NCBI GenBank assembly: GCA_951802425.1
Contig: OX637799.1
Span: 1 to 64,000 of the forward strand
Source: Clavaria fumosa
Lineage: Eukaryota > Basidiomycota > Agaricomycetes > Agaricales > Clavariaceae
Length of the DNA: 64,000 nt
Reading direction: 5' to 3'
Part shown: one piece after another, positions 46,837 through 58,740 of the stretch
Layout of the letters: every line of letters begins with the position of its first letter
Numbering within the stretch: position 1 is the stretch's first letter
Position numbers and translations under genes: made by a program
Notes under the pieces: generated by a model
Told to the model about the DNA's origin: nothing
Seen by the model: only the letters and a program-made list of their open reading frames with translations
Database searches by the model: none

Positions 46837-48462
46837 ATGCGTAATGAAGACATAACAGACGAGTGGCTCACCACGGTCCTAGATTTTGGTGAGGACGAAT
46901 ATTGGGCCCGATACTTTGACGCCCGCGTAAGAACAGAATTCTACCCGGACGCCCCGATGGAATCCAACGTATTGGAGATGGAAACTGCAGTACTGAGACC
47001 ACGAGAGCTACGCCCTTTCGAACTGTGGATTATTGAGGAGGAGAGACGACTTGCCCCCTATTTCGCAAGGTTGTATGCACAGGAACAGAGTCGACAAGAA
47101 GAGAGATTGAGAGAGGCACTGAGAGCTGCCCTACTGGATTCCGCAACCTCAGGCATGAGATCGCCCATACACAGCACCATTGACATTAACCTCGACGACC
47201 TCAAGGACTATGTGAACAGTGACAATGACGAGTCGACAAACGAACCCACGCACATTTCCGTGGCGATCCAGACAGAGCTTAGCCTCATCGGAATCGAACA
47301 ATTCCTCATCCACGATTACCGACCCCTCGCCTTCATCTGTCATCCCATCAACCCCATCCCCCCCAGCACCACCAGTTCATACCGAGCCCCCCATAGACTT
47401 CGCGAGTTTAGACGAGCGCCTAGCCCGGCCAGCACCGTCGCCACCACCACCACCACAATCACCTGCGACTCCAGAACCGGAACCGCGACCCCAACCCGCG
47501 AGTCCATCGCCACCAGAACCCTCACCGCCGCCCTTGCCCGCACCCGAAATGGCAGACGCCATCCCCGCAGCCCCAATGCCGAGGCTGGACCTAGCCGTTC
47601 CATCTTTTGATGGAAATAAGAAGAATTTCTGGACCTTCCTCAGGTCCCTCCGACTACAGTTCCTGGGAAACCAGGGGCTCTATGCCAGTGATCTGAACAA
47701 GATCTTGTTTGCGCTGAGTAAGATTACAGGAGAAGGATTCGCAGCAGAATGGGCGAACATGCAGGGTGATGAGATCCTAAATGCTGGAGTAGCCGGGACT
47801 TGGGAAGATTTTGTCCTGGATCTGCGCAGGGCCTTCGATGACCCTAACATCATGGCGACCGCCCTAAACGATATCGCCAAGTTGAAACAGGGAGCGCTAG
47901 AAGCCACGGAGTTCTTTGCTCTATTCGAAACGTTGATGCGCAAGGCAGAGTTGGACCCGGTCGACGACTCGGACGTGTTAATCCACTGGTTGGAGATGAA
48001 CCTCAACCGGAGGCTGACCACCCCGCCCCTACCCAATTCCAGCAGTCGCGACCACTCCCTACGCCTCCACACTACCCGAACCCGAACCCACCGCAACCCG
48101 CGCCTCGCTTCCCCTCCGTTCCGCAGCAGCAGCAACGCGCCCCTGCTCCTCAGATCATGCCCCATCCCGCTGGTGCCGGTGACAGGATGATCGTGGACCA
48201 GATGCGGGCTCCTGCGGTTGAACGTCGATGCTTCCGCTGTGGCCAGGTGGGTCACATCGCCCGAAACTGCCACCTCCCGGACTCGCAACCCTATGTCCCA
48301 AGGCCGCAGGTTCGCGCAATGGTCCCTGTAGAGGTGGAAGAATATGAGAATGAACTTGCGCTACTTCGCGACAGGCTCACGATATACGAGAGAGAGAGAC
48401 AGATGGCTGGTGCCCCGCTGGCTCCCACCCAGGAGCAGGGTTTTGGAGAAGAGACGCAGTGA
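46837..48462 (+). pseudogene. gag: Element D gag, with two frame changes
   Basis: The first in-frame ATG is at 46837 (MRNEDITDEWL). An acidic N-terminal region (to about 47330) is followed by a shift to the +1 frame for a Pro-rich linker and the capsid domain (about 47580-48000; PSFDGNKKNFWTFLRSLRL, then FFALFETLMRKAELD). Near 48005 the reading returns to the first frame, probably after a deletion in the capsid C terminus. It then gives a Pro/Gln linker, the zinc knuckle CFRCGQVGHIARNC (about 48232-48273) and a stop at 48460. Gag would assemble particles and bind the RNA. Pol starts in the third frame next to the gag stop. Confidence 0.82.
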
Positions 48463-51400
48463 GTCCAAACTCGCGTCTCTGTAATAGTACAAGCAATGTT
48501 CCTGCCCCCGCCCCTGTACCTGTAGCAAGTATGCCCAAATACACGATCTTGCAACGGAGACATGCTCGGAGCGCGAATGAACTTGAGGACAACAGAACAA
48601 CAAAAGTCGCGGAAGAGAAACCAAAGAGGCAGAAGAGAGAGTTGACCTTACCGGCGCACTTTGAAACTCTGACTATGGCTGAATGGGGAGGTGTTAAGGT
48701 CCTGATCGACTCAGGATGTACCAATTGTTTTATGGACCTGGCCTGGTGTAAGGAACTTGGACTGGAACCCGTCCCACTACAAAACCCAATCAAAGTGTAC
48801 AATGTGGACGGATCAGCAAACAAGAACGGACCGATCCACTACGGCATCGACCTCCTGCTAACGATAGGGGACCACCAGGAGCGAATACACTTCTTGCTCG
48901 GAGCTGCCAAATCGCACAAGATCATCTTGGGGCATGACTGGCTGTCCAAACACAACCCCAAGATCAATTGGCCACTAGGCAAGGTTTCCTTCATGCGCTG
49001 CCCCACAAGTTGCCACTTTGACCCACATCTCACAAGCCCTTGGGCCTATCCTAAAGGCAGTATATGGGACAATGCGCTACAGACAACCATAGACATTCGC
49101 TTTTCGGACTCTGGAGATATGCCCGACTGGCCGTTGCTATATCCAACGGTCTTTAGTGAAGCAAAATGGGATGAGTTACCCAAACCGTGACCTGATTTTG
49201 ACATCAAGATCGAGTTCCGCAAGGACCCAGGGCACTTATCCTCCAAACTGTACTTGCTGACTAGGGAGGAAATGACAGAAATGAATAGGTGGATCGACGA
49301 GCAGCTGGCTTCAGGAAGGATAAGGCCCTCCAAATCCCCCTATGCCAGCCCGTTCTTTTTCAAGCGAGAAAAAGACAAGCTCCGGCCCATCATTGATTAC
49401 TCACGCCTCAACTTGTTTTTGATTAAGGATAAGTTTCCATTGCTGCGCATCTGTGATTGTGTAGACAAACTGCGAGGAGCCAGGATCTTTTCCAAGATTG
49501 ACGTGAAGGGAGGGTTTCCATCGATGAGGCTGTGGGAAGGACACCAGGAGAGATGCGCCTTCTTGACATTGCAAGGTTTGTTCAAACCCACGGTAATGTG
49601 GTTTGGGCTCCAGAATGCTCCCGCAACCTTCCAGAGATTTATGAACCATATCTTGAGAGAAGAAATCGCCGGCGGACATGTACTCGCGTATATCGATGAC
49701 GTCATTATCTTCGCGGACGACCTCGCGACCCACCATTTCTGGATGGACCGAGTCCTGCAGAGGTTCCGCGACAATGGACTGTGCCTCCGACTGAGCAAGT
49801 GTGAGTTCGAGAAGACAGAGGTATTCTACCTAGGGCTCAGGCTCTCGCACAACCAACTCGAGCATGACCCGGCCAAGGCGGAAGCAATCCGAAACTGGCC
49901 AGAGCCCCAAAATGTCAAGGAACTCCAACGTTTCCTGGGAATGATCAACCACCTGCGGAGGTTCATCCCTAATCTGTCCTCACTAGCCAGACCCCTGTTT
50001 AAGCTCACCGGTAACGTCCCCTGGTGCTGGCAGAGCGAACAGGTCGCGGCTTTCCTGGATGTGAAAGGAGCGCTCGTTTCAGCCCCGGTCCTTGCTCTAC
50101 ACCAGGATACGGGCAGGTGGAAAGTAGAAACAGACGCTAGTAACCTCGCAACAGGTGGGGTTCTTTCCCAGCAGCAGCCCGATGGGACCTGGAGGCCAGT
50201 CGACTACATCTCCAAGGCCCTCACAGCGGCTGAAAAGAATTATGACATCTATGACAAGGAGCTCCTTGCAGTTATCAGAGTGGAGAGAGAGTGGAGAGCA
50301 TATCTCATAGGAGTGGACGAAACCTTCGAGATATGGACCGACCATGCAAACTTGCAATACTTCAGAAAGCCCCAAAAACTGAAACCACGACAAATACGCT
50401 GGTACGGAGAACTCCAGAACTTTGACTTCGCGATCAAGTATGGGACCGGTAAAAGCAACACCAAAGCCGATACCCTCTCGTGACGACCCGACTACGGGGA
50501 TGCCGCTGAAGAAGATGCTCCCGTCCAGATGCTCCCCCCCGACATGGACGTATGCACCGGCTTCACATCTGAAATGGAGATGCTCCTCCAGAAAAGGAGC
50601 GCGGAACACGTCACCAAGCCCGCGGAAATCGACGACAGCTGGACGCGAGACTGTCTGGGATTGTGGTGGAGAAGTGGCACTTTATGGATACCCCCGGCAG
50701 TCCGCGAGGTGGTACTCAACTATGAACATGACCTTCCCATCGCGGGACACCCCGGGATTAAGAAGATGAAAGCTGCGATGCTCAAAGCCTACTGGTGGCC
50801 CAAGATGGTAAAAGATGTGGAGAAGTATGTGTCTGGATGCGAAGGCTGTCAGAGAACCAAACCCGACCGAACCAAGCGTGCCGCGCCCCTACACCCACAC
50901 CCAGTCCCGAATGGTCCATGGTGGGCAATCAGCTGGGACATAGTAGGGCCACTGCCACAGTCCCGTGGTTTCGACTCTATCCTTGTAATTGTCGACAAAT
51001 TCACCAAGCGCATGCTCATCGAAGCAATCGGTTTCGACTTAACAAGTTTGGGAGCAGCTAGAATCCTCTGCGACCGAGTATTCCAGAACCACGGAATCCC
51101 CCAGAAGGTCGTCAGCGATCGTGGCCCGCAGTTCGTCTCTCGATTCATGAAGGAGTTCTACCGGATGATTGGGATAAAGGCTAATCCGAGCACTGCCTTC
51201 CATCCCCAAACTGACGGACAAACGGAACGGGTGAATCAGGAGATCGAAACCTACCTGCGGGAATACGTCGACCATCTCCAGGATGATTGGGCGGAGTGGT
51301 TGAGCACAGCGGAATTCGCGCTGAATAACCGGGAACATTCTGCGACAGGCTACACGCCCTTCTTTCTGGACTACGGCCGACACCCCTGGAATGGAGGTAT

Positions 51401-52007
51401 ACACCCGCAGACAGAGGTGAACCCAGCTGCTGATGAGTGGATGGCGAAGTTGGAAGAGTCGCGACATGCTGCCAAAGAGGCCATGGAGAAAGCTGCGCTG
51501 GCAATGAAGAAAAGCTACGACAGCGGAAAACGACCCAGCCGCGAGTATGGGAAGGGAGACTTAGTTTGGCTCGACATGCGAAACTTGAAAATGGACCACC
51601 CAAATAAGAAACTTGACAACAAACGGGCTGGGCCTTTTGCCATCGTCCAGAAAGTAGGACCAGCAGGATATCGCCTCAAGCTACCCCCTGCTTGGCGCAT
51701 TCACGATGTATTCAACGAGCTCCTCCTAACCCCATTCATTCCCCCTTCTTTCGCCTCCCAAGCCCGACCTCCTCCACCTCCTCCAAGCATTGATGACGAC
51801 CATTTAGAATATGAGGTCGAAGAGATCCTGGATGTGAAGAAAGTAGGACGAGGAGTGAAATACCTGGTAAAGTGGCTAGGCTACCCCATCGAAGAAAACA
51901 CCTGGGAACCCCGCCAAAACCTTACCAACACCGCAATTCTTCTCTGTGACTTCTTCCTCAAGCACCCGGACAAGGTGCGATTGGCCGGTCGAGATGCCCA
52001 GCCTTGA
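48459..52007 (+). pseudogene. pol: Element D pol: protease, RT, RNase H, integrase, chromodomain; two TGA stops
   Basis: One frame over about 1,180 codons, broken only by TGA at 49188 and 50481, both at expected CGA. The protease site LIDSGCTNCF is near residue 82. RT spans about 250-480, with GFPSMRL, FGLQNAPATFQ and YIDD near residue 410. RNase H begins at VETDAS, near 557. The integrase zinc motif has GHPG and CEGCQ (about 760-795); the core has WDIVGP, SDRGPQF and an ERVNQ Glu, with exactly 35 residues between the second Asp and the Glu. A GPY/F-like region precedes a canonical chromodomain (EYEVEEILDVKKVGRG to WEPRQNL, about 1115-1172). Except for the stops, every catalytic residue I can check is present, so this is the best-preserved pol here. 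Confidence 0.93.
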
Positions 52008-52016
52008 GGAGGGGGC
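52004..52016 (+). other. Polypurine tract of element D
   Basis: The purine run GAGGAGGGGG overlaps the pol stop and ends just before CCA and the 3' LTR TG. Confidence 0.78.
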
Positions 52017-52018
52017 CA

Positions 52019-52559
52019 TGTCAGGATCCATTACGTAAGCCGCTGTCACTGAATCCACAATGCGCTAGGGACTAGTTACGAGGGCCGAGTATGGGACCAC
52101 GTGACCCTCCGCGACCATGCAGCGGCGCCTATGAGCTCCCGATAAGCGCCGCCACATGCCCACACCCACGTTCCTCGACCTTTTCCCACGCTTTGCAATT
52201 TGTGATGGAGGCAGATCAGCAATAATTCCTCTGACAGCTCCCATCAAGTAATCTACCCTAATCGGGACTAATCCAGGCCCCTCCACGGCCAGCCAAGCCC
52301 ATGCTAAGCATTTCTCTTGTCACTTTCCCCTTATCCGTCCCTTGCCGCTACCTTCTGTATTTGGTATCCCCTTTTCCCTATAATGCCTCCCCTATTCTGT
52401 GCAACTCAGTGCGCGTAGCCTCATTCCCCTTTTTATGACTCGTCCCCTACACAGCCCCCTTTCCCCAGTATATATAGTACCTTTGTAATGTGTGTAGTTC
52501 CCTACGTTGAAATTGAGCTTCTTTCCCCTTCTCACTTCTGTGAGGGACTTGGACTGACA
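52019..52559 (+). repeat. 3' LTR of element D
   Basis: 541 bp, co-linear with 46175-46715. The differences are almost all C/T or G/A, with several at CpG (for example GCCACGTGCC against GCCACATGCC). Confidence 0.96.
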
Positions 52560-52564
52560 ATTAG
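52560..52564. other. Target-site duplication ATTAG (right) of element D
   Basis: Exact repeat of 46170-46174; AG is also the first dinucleotide of X2. Confidence 0.92.
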
Positions 52565-52999
52565 TCACCTTCACCCCTCACCTTCACCTTCATGAACACT
52601 CTTACTCACCCTCACCCACCCCATTTACTCTGTCACTCTCACAATCATCTTCACTCTCACCCTGGCTCACACTTCTGCTTCATCTGCACACCCACTCTAC
52701 CCTTTACATTAAATCATGTAAATTCATATAAATATTACTGAAGATACTGCTCATAGGTATGCATCTACTCACAAAGTCTGATGAAAATATATGAAGTGTT
52801 TGCTGAGATATAGCCAATGTGCCATGCTCATTTAATATCAAGAATAATGGGGATCTTTGGAACAGATGGAAAGTGGGATGTGGTTTCCATACAAAGGATG
52901 ATGCCAAAAATGGGAACTAGGCATATGAATATTTTTGTGATTATTGGAAATTATTTAACAGAAGTTGGCCAATGCTGCATTGGCCAAGTGTTGTGGGTA
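52563..52999. repeat. X2: 437-bp SatB-related segment, second copy
   Basis: Same length as X1 with only a few substitutions (for example AAAAGATG against AAAGGATG). It runs directly into the SatB array and is best read as the divergent edge monomer of that array. Confidence 0.85.
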
Positions 53000-55900
53000 A
53001 GGGTCAGCAGAAAGTGGAGCATTGGCCACTTGGTAGTGAATGGTATGGGGGGTTAGAGGGGGTATAGGGAAAGGGTGTGGGTGCTTTACATAAGTGTTTT
53101 AGTGTCCAGGTCCAAAGATCCCGGGAAAATGAGTTTTTTGGGCATTTTCAGGGGATCTTTGAAAGTAGAAGCTTAGGGGATCAGGTAAGTGGCCAGAAAC
53201 CATTGATATACTATAGAGAATGTCTCCTCAAAGTTCCATAGGCCTCCCATGCCTACGTATTGTACAATATGCTATTCTTTGTAATGATACACTAGGAAGA
53301 GGCCAAAATGAAAACCAGGGGATCTTTTGAAGTAGCAAGTGGGGTGAGACATGATCCATACAAAAGTTGTATTGTTTTACCCATAGAACATGTCTACAAG
53401 GTTCCTATAACACATTTTGCAGTTTTTTATTATGTGGCCAAACTTGCATTGGCCATTTGTTTTACAGCTAGGGTCTTGGCAAAGTGGCCTATTGGCCAGA
53501 ATCTATAAGCGGTTCAAAAATCCTGAAAATATTCCTGGGGTTAGGGCACCTATTTGACACTAGGTTCCAGGTGTTTTGAGTGTGGTATACCTTATGCTTC
53601 CAAAGATCCCAGGTTCCAAAACTACAGTGGCCAGCTGTGGCCAGATGTTAGAGAAGGGTCAGCAGAAAGTGGAGCATTGGCCACTTGGTAGTGAATGGTA
53701 TGGGGGGTTAGAGGGGGTATAGGGAAAGGGTGTGGGTGCTTTACATAAGTGTTTTAGTGTCCAGGTCCAAAGATCCCGGGAAAATGAGTTTTTTGGGCAT
53801 TTTCAGGGGATCTTTGAAAGTAGAAGCTTAGGGGATCAGGTAAGTGGCCATAAACCATTGATATACTATAGAGAATGTCTCCTCAAAGTTCCATAGGCCT
53901 CCCATGCCTACGTATTGTACAATATGCTATTCTTTGTAATGATACACTAGGAAGAGGCCAAAATGAAAACCAGGGGATCTTTTGAAGTAGCAAGTGGGGT
54001 GAGACATGATCCATACAAAAGTTGTATTGTTTTACCCATAGAACATGTCTACAAGGTTCCTATAACACATTTTGCAGTTTTTTATTATGTGGCCAAACTT
54101 GCATTGGCCATTTGTTTTACAGCTAGGGTCTTGGCAAAGTGGCCTATTGGCCAGAATCTATAAGCGGTTCAAAAATCCTGAAAATATTCCTGGGGTTAGG
54201 GCACCTATTTGACACTAGGTTCCAGGTGTTTTGAGTGTGGTATACCTTATGCTTCCAAAGATCCCAGGTTCCAAAACTACAGTGGCCAGCTGTGGCCAGA
54301 TGTTAGAGAAGGGTCAGCAGAAAGTGGAGCATTGGCCACTTGGTAGTGAATGGTATGGGGGGTTAGAGGGGGTATAGGGAAAGGGTGTGGGTGCTTTACA
54401 TAAGTGTTTTAGTGTCCAGGTCCAAAGATCCCGGGAAAATGAGTTTTTTGGGCATTTTCAGGGGATCTTTGAAAGTAGAAGCTTAGGGGATCAGGTAAGT
54501 GGCCATAAACCATTGATATACTATAGAGAATGTCTCCTCAAAGTTCCATAGGCCTCCCATGCCTACGTATTGTACAATATGCTATTCTTTGTAATGATAC
54601 ACTAGGAAGAGGCCAAAATGAAAACCAGGGGATCTTTTGAAGTAGCAAGTGGGGTGAGACATGATCCATACAAAAGTTGTATTGTTTTACCCATAGAACA
54701 TGTCTACAAGGTTCCTATAACACATTTTGCAGTTTTTTATTATGTGGCCAAACTTGCATTGGCCATTTGTTTTACAGCTAGGGTCTTGGCAAAGTGGCCT
54801 ATTGGCCAGAATCTATAAGCGGTTCAAAAATCCTGAAAATATTCCTGGGGTTAGGGCACCTATTTGACACTAGGTTCCAGGTGTTTTGAGTGTGGTATAC
54901 CTTATGCTTCCAAAGATCCCAGGTTCCAAAACTACAGTGGCCAGCTGTGGCCAGATGTTAGAGAAGGGTCAGCAGAAAGTGGAGCATTGGCCACTTGGTA
55001 GTGAATGGTATGGGGGGTTAGAGGGGGTATAGGGAAAGGGTGTGGGTGCTTTACATAAGTGTTTTAGTGTCCAGGTCCAAAGATCCCGGGAAAATGAGTT
55101 TTTTGGGCATTTTCAGGGGATCTTTGAAAGTAGAAGCTTAGGGGATCAGGTAAGTGGCCATAAACCATTGATATACTATAGAGAATGTCTCCTCAAAGTT
55201 CCATAGGCCTCCCATGCCTACGTATTGTACAATATGCTATTCTTTGTAATGATACACTAGGAAGAGGCCAAAATGAAAACCAGGGGATCTTTTGAAGTAG
55301 CAAGTGGGGTGAGACATGATCCATACAAAAGTTGTATTGTTTTACCCATAGAACATGTCTACAAGGTTCCTATAACACATTTTGCAGTTTTTTATTATGT
55401 GGCCAAACTTGCATTGGCCATTTGTTTTACAGCTAGGGTCTTGGCAAAGTGGCCTATTGGCCAGAATCTATAAGCGGTTCAAAAATCCTGAAAATATTCC
55501 TGGGGTTAGGGCACCTATTTGACACTAGGTTCCAGGTGTTTTGAGTGTGGTATACCTTATGCTTCCAAAGATCCCAGGTTCCAAAACTACAGTGGCCAGC
55601 TGTGGCCAGATGTTAGAGAAGGGTCAGCAGAAAGTGGAGCATTGGCCACTTGGTAGTGAATGGTATGGGGGGTTAGAGGGGGTATAGGGAAAGGGTGTGG
55701 GTGCTTTACATAAGTGTTTTAGTGTCCAGGTCCAAAGATCCCGGGAAAATGAGTTTTTTGGGCATTTTCAGGGGATCTTTGAAAGTAGAAGCTTAGGGGA
55801 TCAGGTAAGTGGCCATAAACCATTGATATACTATAGAGAATGTCTCCTCAAAGTTCCATAGGCCTCCCATGCCTACGTATTGTACAATATGCTATTCTTT

Positions 55901-56746
55901 GTAATGATACACTAGGAAGAGGCCAAAATGAAAACCAGGGGATCTTTTGAAGTAGCAAGTGGGGTGAGACATGATCCATACAAAAGTTGTATTGTTTTAC
56001 CCATAGAACATGTCTACAAGGTTCCTATAACACATTTTGCAGTTTTTTATTATGTGGCCAAACTTGCATTGGCCATTTGTTTTACAGCTAGGGTCTTGGC
56101 AAAGTGGCCTATTGGCCAGAATCTATAAGCGGTTCAAAAATCCTGAAAATATTCCTGGGGTTAGGGCACCTATTTGACACTAGGTTCCAGGTGTTTTGAG
56201 TGTGGTATACCTTATGCTTCCAAAGATCCCAGGTTCCAAAACTACAGTGGCCAGCTGTGGCCAGATGTTAGAGAAGGGTCAGCAGAAAGTGGAGCATTGG
56301 CCACTTGGTAGTGAATGGTATGGGGGGTTAGAGGGGGTATAGGGAAAGGGTGTGGGTGCTTTACATAAGTGTTTTAGTGTCCAGGTCCAAAGATCCCGGG
56401 AAAATGAGTTTTTTGGGCATTTTCAGGGGATCTTTGAAAGTAGAAGCTTAGGGGATCAGGTAAGTGGCCATAAACCATTGATATACTATAGAGAATGTCT
56501 CCTCAAAGTTCCATAGGCCTCCCATGCCTACGTATTGTACAATATGCTATTCTTTGTAATGATACACTAGGAAGAGGCCAAAATGAAAACCAGGGGATCT
56601 TTTGAAGTAGCAAGTGGGGTGAGACATGATCCATACAAAAGTTGTATTGTTTTACCTATAGAACATGTCTACAAGGTTCCTATAACACATTTTGCAGTTT
56701 TTTATTATGTGGCCAAACTTGCATTGGCCATTTGTTTTACAGCTAG
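53000..56746. repeat. SatB: tandem array of a 655-bp satellite, about 5.7 copies
   Basis: AGGGTCAGCAGAAAG recurs at 53000, 53655, 54310, 54965, 55620 and 56275, a constant 655-bp step. I see only single-base differences (GGCCAGAAACC in copy 1 against GGCCATAAACC later; TTACCTATAG in the last copy). GGCCA and TGGCC words recur many times within the unit. A 66-codon frame repeats with the unit but has no supporting features. The array ends where the palindrome begins. Confidence 0.97.
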
Positions 56747-57728
56747 GTGCTCCCTGTTGTCCCTATAGCACCATCAGATAGTCACCCATGTACCAGCATA
56801 CCATTGCCCTTGTATGATTGTCTGCTCTCCTGTCTCTTCCCCAGTCTCTTCATTCAGCAATTGTGTCTCCCCCATTCTCCCCCATGTGTTGACAGCTGTG
56901 GGCCACACACATGCTTTCAAGCTTTGACACAAACTCAACTCATCACTTAACTGACTTTGTGAGATGGGGCATCCAGGACACCCACTTTGACATTCACATC
57001 TAGTCAACTTTGTGTGTCATTTGGGCATGACAGTCCTGGACACCCACCTTGAGGCACACATCCAGTCAACTTACTTTGTACATTATGAGAGATGTGGGTG
57101 TCCTGGTCCTCCTGGCATGGCTTACCTGTATCTGTATGATGTCCCAGCCTGCGTCACATTGGATCTTGGTAGGTATGTAGGACCTAGGTTTGGCATGCTA
57201 AGAGTGAGTAGCACAGGTGGTGTAAGTAGGATGGAGGGTGGACAGTGTGAGTGGAGTGAGTGGGTGGCACAGGCAAGGTGAGTAAAGCAGGTGGCACAAG
57301 TGAGGAGGTGCAAGTGAGGCAAGCCATGTGGTGTAGCACCAATGAGGTGAGTGGGCAGGCAGTGCAAGCAGGGTGGATGGCACAATTGGGGTGAGCAGCA
57401 TGGGTGGCACCATTGGGACAAGTTTGGTGACAGTGCATATTATCAGTCAATGATAAGTTAATATTTCCTTGTATTATTCATGACATGTCTGCTTGAGTAA
57501 TGTATGTGTTTACTGTGCTCATGCTTGTCATACCTGGCACTGCTCATGTTCATCAGTCATTGCTTATGTGTGCCATACAGTGCCTAGGCTATGTCCATGC
57601 TGCTCATAGCAACCCACCTCCAGACCCTGTTCTTTTTTCCCTTCCCCAGGTAGTCCAGCACAATGCAGTTCTGCCTCCACCCCTTCCTTGCCATGTGCTA
57701 TCCACTCTATGCTGCTTGTCTTGTTCTT
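56745..57728 (+). repeat. Left arm of a 2-kb palindrome
   Basis: The arm is almost exactly the reverse complement of 57755-58740, separated by a 26-bp spacer (57729-57754). It begins AGGTGCTCCCTG inside a SatB unit and ends CTTGTCTTGTTCTT. The differences I noticed are a few transitions (CTGCGTCAC here is CTGCATCAC in the other arm) and a 1-base indel. Frames inside are low-complexity and unsupported. Confidence 0.95.
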
Positions 57729-57754
57729 CTGAGTCTGGTGATTAACATAGACCC

Positions 57755-58740
57755 AAGAACAAGACAAGCAGCATAGAGTGGATAGCACATGGCAAGGAAG
57801 GGGTGGAGGCAGAACTGCATTGTGCTGGACTACCTGGGGAAGGGAAAAAAGAACAGGGTCTGGAGGTGGGTTGCTATGAGCAGCATGGACATAGCCTAGG
57901 CACTGTATGGCACACATAAGCAATGACTGATGAACATGAGCAGTGCCAGGTATGACAAGCATGAGCACAGTAAACACATACATTACTCAAGCAGACATGT
58001 CATGAATAATACAAAGAAATATTAACTTATCATTGACTGATAATATGCACTGTCCACCAAACTTGTCCCAATGGTGCCACCCATGCTGCTCACCCCCAAT
58101 TGTGCCATCCACCCTGCTTGCACTGCCTACCCACTCACCTCATTGGTGCTACACCACATGGCTTGCCTCACTTGCACCTCCTCACTTGTGCCACTTGCCT
58201 TACTCACCTTGCCTGTGCCACCCACTCACTCCACTCACACTGTCCACCCTCCATCCTACTTACACCACCTGTGCTACTCACTCTTAGCATGCCAAACCTA
58301 GGTCCTACATACCTACCAAGATCCAATGTGATGCAGGCTGGGACATCATACAGATACAGGTAAGCCATGCCAGGAGGACCAGGACACCCACATCTCTCAT
58401 AATGTACAAAGTAAGTTGACTGGATGTGTGCCTCAAGGTGGGTGTCCAGGACTGCCATGCCCAAATGACACACAAAGTTGACTAGATGTGAATGTCAAAG
58501 TGGGTGTCCTGGATGCCCCATCTCACAAAATCAGTTAAGTGATGAGTTGAGTTTGTGTCAAAGCTTGAAAGCATGTGTGTGGCCCACAGCTATCAACACA
58601 TGGGGGAGAATGGGGGAGACACAATTGCTGAATGAAGAGACTGGGGAAGAAACAGGAGAGCAGACAATCATACAAGGGCAATGGTATGCTGGTACATGGG
58701 TGACTATCTGATGGTGCTATAGGGGCAACAGGGAGCACCT
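57755..58740 (-). repeat. Right arm of the 2-kb palindrome
   Basis: Inverted copy of 56745-57728. After it (58741) the sequence is not SatB, so the palindrome sits at a junction rather than inside the array. Confidence 0.95.

Larger units (their letters stand above)
46175..52559 (+). mobile_element. Element D: full-length chromovirus (Ty3/gypsy)
   Basis: 6,385 bp with two 541-bp LTRs (TGTCAGGATCC to GGACTGACA), a 5-bp target duplication ATTAG, a putative self-priming site, gag, a single-frame pol ending in a canonical chromodomain, and a polypurine tract. The LTRs differ at roughly 18 positions, almost all transitions and many at CpG, so D looks somewhat older than B. The gag is frameshifted and pol has two TGA stops. 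It inserted exactly at the boundary between a SatA unit and X2. Confidence 0.95.

Noticed and set aside
47149..47603. Minus-strand frames across element D gag, and similar antisense frames elsewhere
   Set aside because: They are shadows of Pro-rich sense coding sequence; no domain supports them.
21608..50483. UGA recoded as an amino acid
   Set aside because: CGA to TGA by CpG deamination explains the stops, B2 shows CAA at one such site, and independent frameshifts prove that the genes are decaying.
53308..56768. A 66-codon plus-strand frame in each SatB unit
   Set aside because: Tied to the tandem unit, no recognisable feature, and absent as a frame from the divergent SatB monomers.
57122..58363. 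His/Cys/Pro-rich frames in the palindrome arms as zinc proteins
   Set aside because: They come from CCACC/TGC-rich decayed DNA, appear in several overlapping frames on both strands and have no ordered zinc motif.
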